Positions 58,783-64,000 of a stretch of 64,000 nucleotides of DNA are shown here, in pieces. The stretch's first letter is position 1. Every line of letters starts with the position of its first letter. Source of the DNA: Daejeonella sp. (GTDB lineage: Bacteria > Bacteroidota > Bacteroidia > Sphingobacteriales > Sphingobacteriaceae); assembly GCF_030684675.1 (NCBI RefSeq), contig NZ_JAUXXZ010000043.1:1-64000 (forward strand). Direction: 5' to 3'. Below the pieces are notes generated by a model, which ran no database searches, was not told where the DNA came from, and was given only the letters and a program-made list of their open reading frames with translations. Both the position numbers and the translations under genes were made by a program.

Positions 58783-59502
58783 CTATTTCAATAAATTACC
58801 AAGGATATTTTTATAATTATTTAAAAATTCCTTGGTAATTAAATATTGTTCAGTTTCTTCATATTGCACTTGTGTAATCCCGTTTTCATCGAGCCTGAAA
58901 ATTACAGCACTCGGATAAGAAAGAAGGATGGGAGAATGGGTAGCAATGATGAATTGCGAATGCTTATTTTGTGCAAGTTCATTGATCATTGCCAGCGCTG
59001 CAAGTTGTCGACTAGGCGATAGTGCAGCTTCTGGCTCATCGAATATATAAAGTCCCTTACTCCCAAGTTTGTCCAATGTTTTCATGAACGCCTCCCCATG
59101 AGAAAATTCATGAAGATAATCTCCATATTCTCTGTCGGGATCTATCTCTGCCAAATAGGAGGCGACTTTGTAGAATGTTTCAGCACGAAGAAAATAATAG
59201 TTATCTGGCTTGCTGAAGCTTTTTATAGATTTTAAGTGCAGATGTAAGTCTGTAATCGTTTCTCGCGGATCATATTGAACTCCTTTCGTACCTCCATCAA
59301 AGCCAAACCCTTGGCTAAGTGCTATGGCTTCAATCAATGTGGATTTGCCCGAACCATTCTCTCCGACAATAAAAGTTACATCTGGATGAAAGCGAAGCGA
59401 CTTGAAATTCTTCAGGGTAGGGATGGAATATGGGTATACGTTTCTATTAGATATTTTTTCAGGGTTTAATAAGATTTCTTTTAAGTATGGCTTTGCTTTC
59501 AT
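58783..59502 (-). CDS. AAA family ATPase (RecF/ABC-like)
   Basis: Walker A VGENGSGKSTLIEAI, Walker B LYIFDEPEAALSP. Confidence 0.92.
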   Translation of the reverse strand: MKAKPYLKEILLNPEKISNRNVYPYSIPTLKNFKSLRFHPDVTFIVGENGSGKSTLIEAIALSQGFGFDGGTKGVQYDPRETITDLHLHLKSIKSFSKPDNYYFLRAETFYKVASYLAEIDPDREYGDYLHEFSHGEAFMKTLDKLGSKGLYIFDEPEAALSPSRQLAALAMINELAQNKHSQFIIATHSPILLSYPSAVIFRLDENGITQVQYEETEQYLITKEFLNNYKNILGNLLK

Positions 59503-59818
59503 TTACCATACGAAGATACGCTCATTTTTGAATATCAGCATAGCAATAACTACTCCTTATGCTTGTCGATATAGGAAACCATATACCAGTTTGCTTTTCG
59601 TTGATGTTTTTACGAATTGGACAGCACGTATAATCTTATTTAAAAGTTGATTTAGGGGTCCAAATTACAATAACCCATCATTAAAGTATCCCTCACTGCT
59701 AAGAATAATAAGCTCTATGACCGCATGAAGGGTAACCGGTGTGGTGATAACACCAACCGGAGGGAAATACCTTGCTAACGGGTCATGAGCCCAAATTTCT
59801 ATTTGAAGTTTGTTCAGA

Positions 59819-59938
59819 AAAAGGGCAAAGGATTAAATCACCGTTTGGGCTTTAATTCCCAGAAAACACCTAAATTTGCCTTTGCCCTTTTAACTACTTG
59901 TAAAACTTAAGTTCTGCACTCTGTTTTACTTTTACAAG
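59819..59938. repeat. Two adjacent long hairpins in an ORF-free region
   Basis: AAAAGGGCAAAGG (59819-59831)/CCTTTGCCCTTTT (59879-59891); CTTGTAAAA (59897-59905)/TTTTACAAG (59930-59938). Confidence 0.7.
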
Positions 59939-60158
59939 TCTAAAGGATAACACCACCAGAGGGAATTGTGAACACCATTCGGAGGTAAATACTAACCTCA
60001 TTTTATAATTCCTTTCAAAGTTCCGAGTAAAAGGATCGCATCAGCGAATCTAGTGATGAGCTTTTATAATACTTTAGACAATCAACTATGATTGGGCGCT
60101 TATTATTGTAATCAGCTACCTCTGACCCTTTTATATTGCCAGCATATGTCTTGGATTT

Positions 60159-60425
60159 CTATTTGATTAGATCTGTATCGAAACTCGAATATAACATCTG
60201 GTTTAAGAGGATTGGTGTGCTAATATCGTTGTATACCTCTGTATCCTTATATCCGAATCGTAAGCAGGCGCACAATGCATAATCCCTTAACAATTCACGT
60301 TGCAAACTAAGTTTCTTTCCTATTATTGATTCAGAATCATTCGATTTTATATTCACGCGCGGTGAACATGAACAAATAAACAAAGTTACTATGACGAATT
60401 GCCAATATCTCATTGTAGTATCCAT
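60159..60425 (-). CDS. Small putative lipoprotein, possibly a fragment
   Basis: Lipobox FICSCSPRV; ELLRDYALCACLRFGYKD weakly resembles Tai4-type immunity proteins. Confidence 0.45.
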   Translation of the reverse strand: MDTTMRYWQFVIVTLFICSCSPRVNIKSNDSESIIGKKLSLQRELLRDYALCACLRFGYKDTEVYNDISTPILLNQMLYSSFDTDLIK

Positions 60426-60553
60426 AATTTGATTGCTTTAACCTATCCTATTCATTGAAGTACTCTGCTCTTTTACCATTTCCTGTGGTAGTTGTAATCA
60501 CCAACCATTGTTAATATTTCCGGGCTTCCGGCTTTATAGGGTACTAACTGGTA

Positions 60554-61741
60554 CTATTTCTTAAAACTATACCCAAAAGAAACACCAGCAAAGTATGGGT
60601 CAAGAGTGCCTCCTCCGCCGATTACTGGAGTCCAGCCTACACGCATGATAAAACCTTTTTTAACAGGTTGAAGGCGGTAAAGAACATTCAGGTTTCCCCA
60701 GGCGTTCATTCTCTGATCATCCTGGGGTTTATTGACAGCATATTCCGGAGTAATTCCAATGCCGGTTTCCAGCCCGCTACGCCCTCTGCCAAAGATGTAG
60801 TTGACCATTAAGGGTACTGAAACGCGGCTTTTAAATTCATCTTGATTGCTTTCATAAGCTGTGCCAATTCCGAGTCCTACCCGTACACCAAGTCCGTCAT
60901 TCCCGGATTTTAATCTCCGATCATAATTAAGGGAAAACAGGCCACCGCTCCCAAGAGCTTCCAAAAAAATGGCATGACGAATCAGGCCGTCTGAAGATTC
61001 AATGGGTTTTTCATTCTTCCGGACATTGTAGCCATATTGAATACGGATGCCGGTAAAGTCCGTAACAGGCTTGAAATTGGTCTGGAATGTATTCCCATTA
61101 TCTGCGGTAGCAGTAAACTGGCCACCCCCGGGTTTAGATAGACCGAAATTGGTAATCAGACTGATACCAATGCGACTTTTTGTGTTAATTGACTTTATGT
61201 AGCTTATTCCGCCGTAGAAATTTGACTGGTATTTAGTTTGGTAGGGTGCAACACTGATTTCAAAAGTTGAAAATTCCGATGGGATGGTCGATTGATAATG
61301 ATAACCATAGCTGGAATATCCGTTGCTATGAAAATAACGCAGATCAGCACCTCCAAAGAACTCAAACTCTGATCTGAGCCACTTGAATCTGTAAACGGGT
61401 TCTATACTTAAACTGTTATACATCACAACAGAACCAAGTAATTGGTCACTTAAACCATTCCCCGGATTACGATTAACAATTAACTTTGGTCTGAAATAAC
61501 CGAGGTTAAACCCTGCCCTTAAGCCAAGCCCTGAGCTTGTAAAGTGAGCGTAGCTTAACCCACCAAGACCGGCGAACTGATCTTTTCCCTGGGCTATTTG
61601 ACTTGTTTCATCTAATTTAAGCGATGAAAGCCAATGAGGTGTGAGTTGAAAGCTTAATTCATTGTGCTGAGCTAGTACTGAGGAACCTGACAAAATCGCA
61701 TAGTCGATTAAAGCCAGGAACATTAGCTTTTTCAAATTCAT
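60554..61741 (-). CDS. Outer-membrane beta-barrel-like protein of unknown function
   Basis: Signal peptide; repeated amphipathic strands; C-terminal GVSFGYSFKK. Confidence 0.65.
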   Translation of the reverse strand: MNLKKLMFLALIDYAILSGSSVLAQHNELSFQLTPHWLSSLKLDETSQIAQGKDQFAGLGGLSYAHFTSSGLGLRAGFNLGYFRPKLIVNRNPGNGLSDQLLGSVVMYNSLSIEPVYRFKWLRSEFEFFGGADLRYFHSNGYSSYGYHYQSTIPSEFSTFEISVAPYQTKYQSNFYGGISYIKSINTKSRIGISLITNFGLSKPGGGQFTATADNGNTFQTNFKPVTDFTGIRIQYGYNVRKNEKPIESSDGLIRHAIFLEALGSGGLFSLNYDRRLKSGNDGLGVRVGLGIGTAYESNQDEFKSRVSVPLMVNYIFGRGRSGLETGIGITPEYAVNKPQDDQRMNAWGNLNVLYRLQPVKKGFIMRVGWTPVIGGGGTLDPYFAGVSFGYSFKK

Positions 61742-61898
61742 AAATTCATAGGTTAGGTTATCTAACTTACAAATAATAACAATCCAAAAATGTTAAGCTT
61801 TATTAAAATAGGTGATTGATCCTAAGCTTTGCTTTAAAAAACCCTTTTGCGCAGATCCTCTGTGGTTGGTATTATCAATACATGGGATATCGAAACCT

Positions 61899-61991
61899 GT
61901 CATCCTGAACGCAGTGAAGGAACTTAGCAGATTGAAGAAAAATTTGTCTAACTCAGCGATTTCCCTCCCGCGAAGGGCGGATCGGGATGAC
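61899..61991. repeat. REP-like element GTCATCCTGAACGCAGTGAAGGA...GGATCGGGATGAC
   Basis: Complementary ends GTCATCC/GGATGAC. Confidence 0.75.
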
Positions 61992-62018
61992 AGTACTTTA
62001 GGCGTCAGTAGCTTCCCT

Positions 62019-62042
62019 AAGGTTGGTGTTATCACCAACCTT
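62019..62042 (-). terminator. Hairpin AAGGTTGGTG-TTAT-CACCAACCTT just 3' of ffh
   Basis: Perfect 10-bp arms, 16 nt after the ffh stop; no strong U tract. Confidence 0.55.
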
Positions 62043-62057
62043 TAATATCACCAAACT

Positions 62058-63398
62058 CTATTTCCCAAACGGCATTTTAGGCATGCCTTTCATCATCTTG
62101 GCCGCCGCTGCAGGGTTAGAGAATTGCTTCATAACCTTACGCATATCCTCAAACTGCTTGATCAGCTTGTTAACTTCTGTAATATTGGTACCCGAACCTT
62201 TGGCAATCCTGGTACGACGATTTTGATTGATTGAATCTGGATTTTCGCGCTCATAAGGAGTCATTGAGCGGATGATGGCTTCAATCGGTGTAAAGGCATT
62301 ATCATCAATTTCCACATCCTTAATCGCTTTTCCAACACCCGGAATCATACCCATCAGATCCTTCATATTACCCATTTTCTTGATCTGCTGAATCTGGCTC
62401 AGGAAGTCATTGAAATCGAATTTATTCTTGCGGATCTTTTTCTGAAGTTCGGCAGCTTCTTTCTCATCAAACTGCATCTGGGCCCGTTCAACAAGGGAAA
62501 CCACATCACCCATCCCGAGAATCCGGCTAGCCATCCTTTCGGGATAAAACACATCCAGAGCTTCCATCTTTTCACCCGTACCAATGAATTTGATGGGCTT
62601 GTTTACGACTGATTTGATCGAAAGCGCGGCACCACCACGGGTATCACCATCTAATTTGGTCAGCACTACCCCGGTAAAGTCAAGACGGTCGTTGAAAGCT
62701 TTCGCGGTGTTTACAGCATCCTGACCGGTCATGGAATCCACTACAAACAGGATTTCATGCGGATTGGTTTGTGCCTTTACTTCGGCAATCTCTTTCATCA
62801 AACCCTCATCAATTGCCAAACGACCGGCGGTATCGATGATCACCACATTTTGCCCGTTCTTTTTTGCTTCGGCAATTGCAGCTTTAGCTATGCCGACCGG
62901 ATCTTTGGATTCACGATCTGTAAATACCGGAACCCCGATCTGCCCGCCAAGCACCTCCAGCTGATCGATCGCCGCCGGACGGTAAACGTCACCAGCTACC
63001 AATAGCGGTTTTTTATTCTTTTTTGTGACCAGATAATTAGCAAGCTTACCTGAGAAAGTGGTTTTTCCAGCACCATTCAATCCGGCGATGAGAATAATTG
63101 TAGGATTTGCAGAAATATTCAATTCCTCAGCCGTGCCACCCATCAGGGCAGCCAGCTCATCATTCATAAGTTTGGTTAAAAGCTGTCCCGGAGAAATTGA
63201 AGTAAGCACATTCAGTCCGAGTGCTTTTTCTTTTACATCATCAGTAAAAGCTTTTGCAGTTTTATAGTTAACATCGGCATCCAGAAGAGCTTTACGTATC
63301 TCTTTCATGGTTTCAGCCACGTTTATTTCTGTTATACTTCCCTGACCCTTAAGAACCTTAAATGCTCTGTCGAGTTTATCCTGTAAATTTTCAAACAT
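62058..63398 (-). CDS. ffh: Signal recognition particle protein Ffh
   Basis: GLNGAGKTTFSGKLA, DTAGRLAIDE, TKLDGDTRGGAALS, M-domain. Confidence 0.97.
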   Translation of the reverse strand: MFENLQDKLDRAFKVLKGQGSITEINVAETMKEIRKALLDADVNYKTAKAFTDDVKEKALGLNVLTSISPGQLLTKLMNDELAALMGGTAEELNISANPTIILIAGLNGAGKTTFSGKLANYLVTKKNKKPLLVAGDVYRPAAIDQLEVLGGQIGVPVFTDRESKDPVGIAKAAIAEAKKNGQNVVIIDTAGRLAIDEGLMKEIAEVKAQTNPHEILFVVDSMTGQDAVNTAKAFNDRLDFTGVVLTKLDGDTRGGAALSIKSVVNKPIKFIGTGEKMEALDVFYPERMASRILGMGDVVSLVERAQMQFDEKEAAELQKKIRKNKFDFNDFLSQIQQIKKMGNMKDLMGMIPGVGKAIKDVEIDDNAFTPIEAIIRSMTPYERENPDSINQNRRTRIAKGSGTNITEVNKLIKQFEDMRKVMKQFSNPAAAAKMMKGMPKMPFGK

Positions 63399-63580
63399 CT
63401 TATTTATCAGCTTTTAGCAGGTGCAAAGGTATGATTTCTAGCTTACAGGACTAAAATAATTGTTTATTCCGATGAGAAAGAGATCAAAATCAAAAAATTC
63501 TCATAATAAGAGTAACATTCCCATTGCTTAGTCTTAAAGTATCTAACATTTTAATTTCTTTGCAGCGTTGAAATTTACGA

Positions 63581-64000
63581 ATGAAGTTTAGAATTATAAT
63601 TGTTGGCTTTTTCTGGGTGTTTGGAAGTATTTGTGAGGCTCAGGAGCTCAGAAAATTCAATGCGGTACGGACGGATCATTCCCCCAAAATAGATGGCGAA
63701 TTAGATGACAGGGTTTGGAAGGAGACTAAGCCCGCCAGTGATTTCATTGAGTTTAAGCCTCTTCCCGGACGTCTTGAGCCCGAAGAAAGAAGAACCGAAG
63801 TAAAAATTGTTTATGATAATACAGCAATTTACATTGGAGCCAGAATGTATGATGTTCCCGATAGTATTTTCCGCGAGCTTACGTCCCGGGATAATCTGGC
63901 CAATTCTGATTTTTTAGGAATTGTTTTTGATACCTATCTCGACAGAATTAATGCTTTTGGCTTTTATGTAAGTTCAACAGGTACTCAGTTTGATGCTAAA
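63581..64000 (+). CDS. DUF5916/CBM9-like secreted protein, truncated by the window end
   Basis: MKFRIIIVGFFWVFGSICEAQELRKFNAVRTDHSPKIDGELDDRVWKETKPASDFIEFKP. Confidence 0.75.
   Translation, partial: MKFRIIIVGFFWVFGSICEAQELRKFNAVRTDHSPKIDGELDDRVWKETKPASDFIEFKPLPGRLEPEERRTEVKIVYDNTAIYIGARMYDVPDSIFRELTSRDNLANSDFLGIVFDTYLDRINAFGFYVSSTGTQFDAK

Noticed and set aside
1-64000. CRISPR array
   Set aside because: No regularly spaced identical repeats; the repeats seen are palindromic, irregular or dispersed.
1-64000. tRNA or rRNA genes
   Set aside because: GGTTCGA-like hits (e.g. GGATTCGAATCCCGG near 34319) fall inside coding sequence without a cloverleaf; no rRNA-like stretch seen.

Overview
This 64 kb window is a Bacteroidota chromosome, probably Sphingobacteriaceae-like. 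The assignment rests on SusC/SusD, GLPGLI and TonB-plug proteins, TAnnTTTG-type promoters and the repeat families; it is inference. Housekeeping genes are rpsP, rimM, trmD, rplS, ffh, def, hpt, psd, mrp, nfu, msrA and comM/yifB. Recognisable modules: an anmK-SusC-SusD-serine hydrolase locus (putative anhydro-muropeptide uptake/recycling); an L-rhamnose operon with a GntR-type regulator; an AT-rich restriction-modification islet with a C5 and an amino methyltransferase, a putative nuclease and a C-protein-like XRE; a self-contained secondary type II fatty-acid-synthase-like cluster (FabG, hotdog dehydratase, ACP with an atypical P-S-S motif, KS, FabI, AcpS-type PPTase, alpha/beta hydrolase, acyltransferase); and a winged-helix/membrane protein/CreD locus with a shared AAAAGTACTTTT operator. 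Non-coding structure missed by the ORF track includes: a ~455 bp element in two inverted, diverged copies (23004-23454 and 52580-53041) bounded by TTAACNTGAGTTCGATA-type inverted termini; REP-like palindromes; an attC-like imperfect palindrome beside the R-M islet; and a small Cys-rich secreted protein gene with an apparent 1-nt frameshift just after its start codon. The best candidates for undescribed biology are the FAS-like cluster and the ITR-bounded repeat. No database search was possible; family names come from motif recognition.
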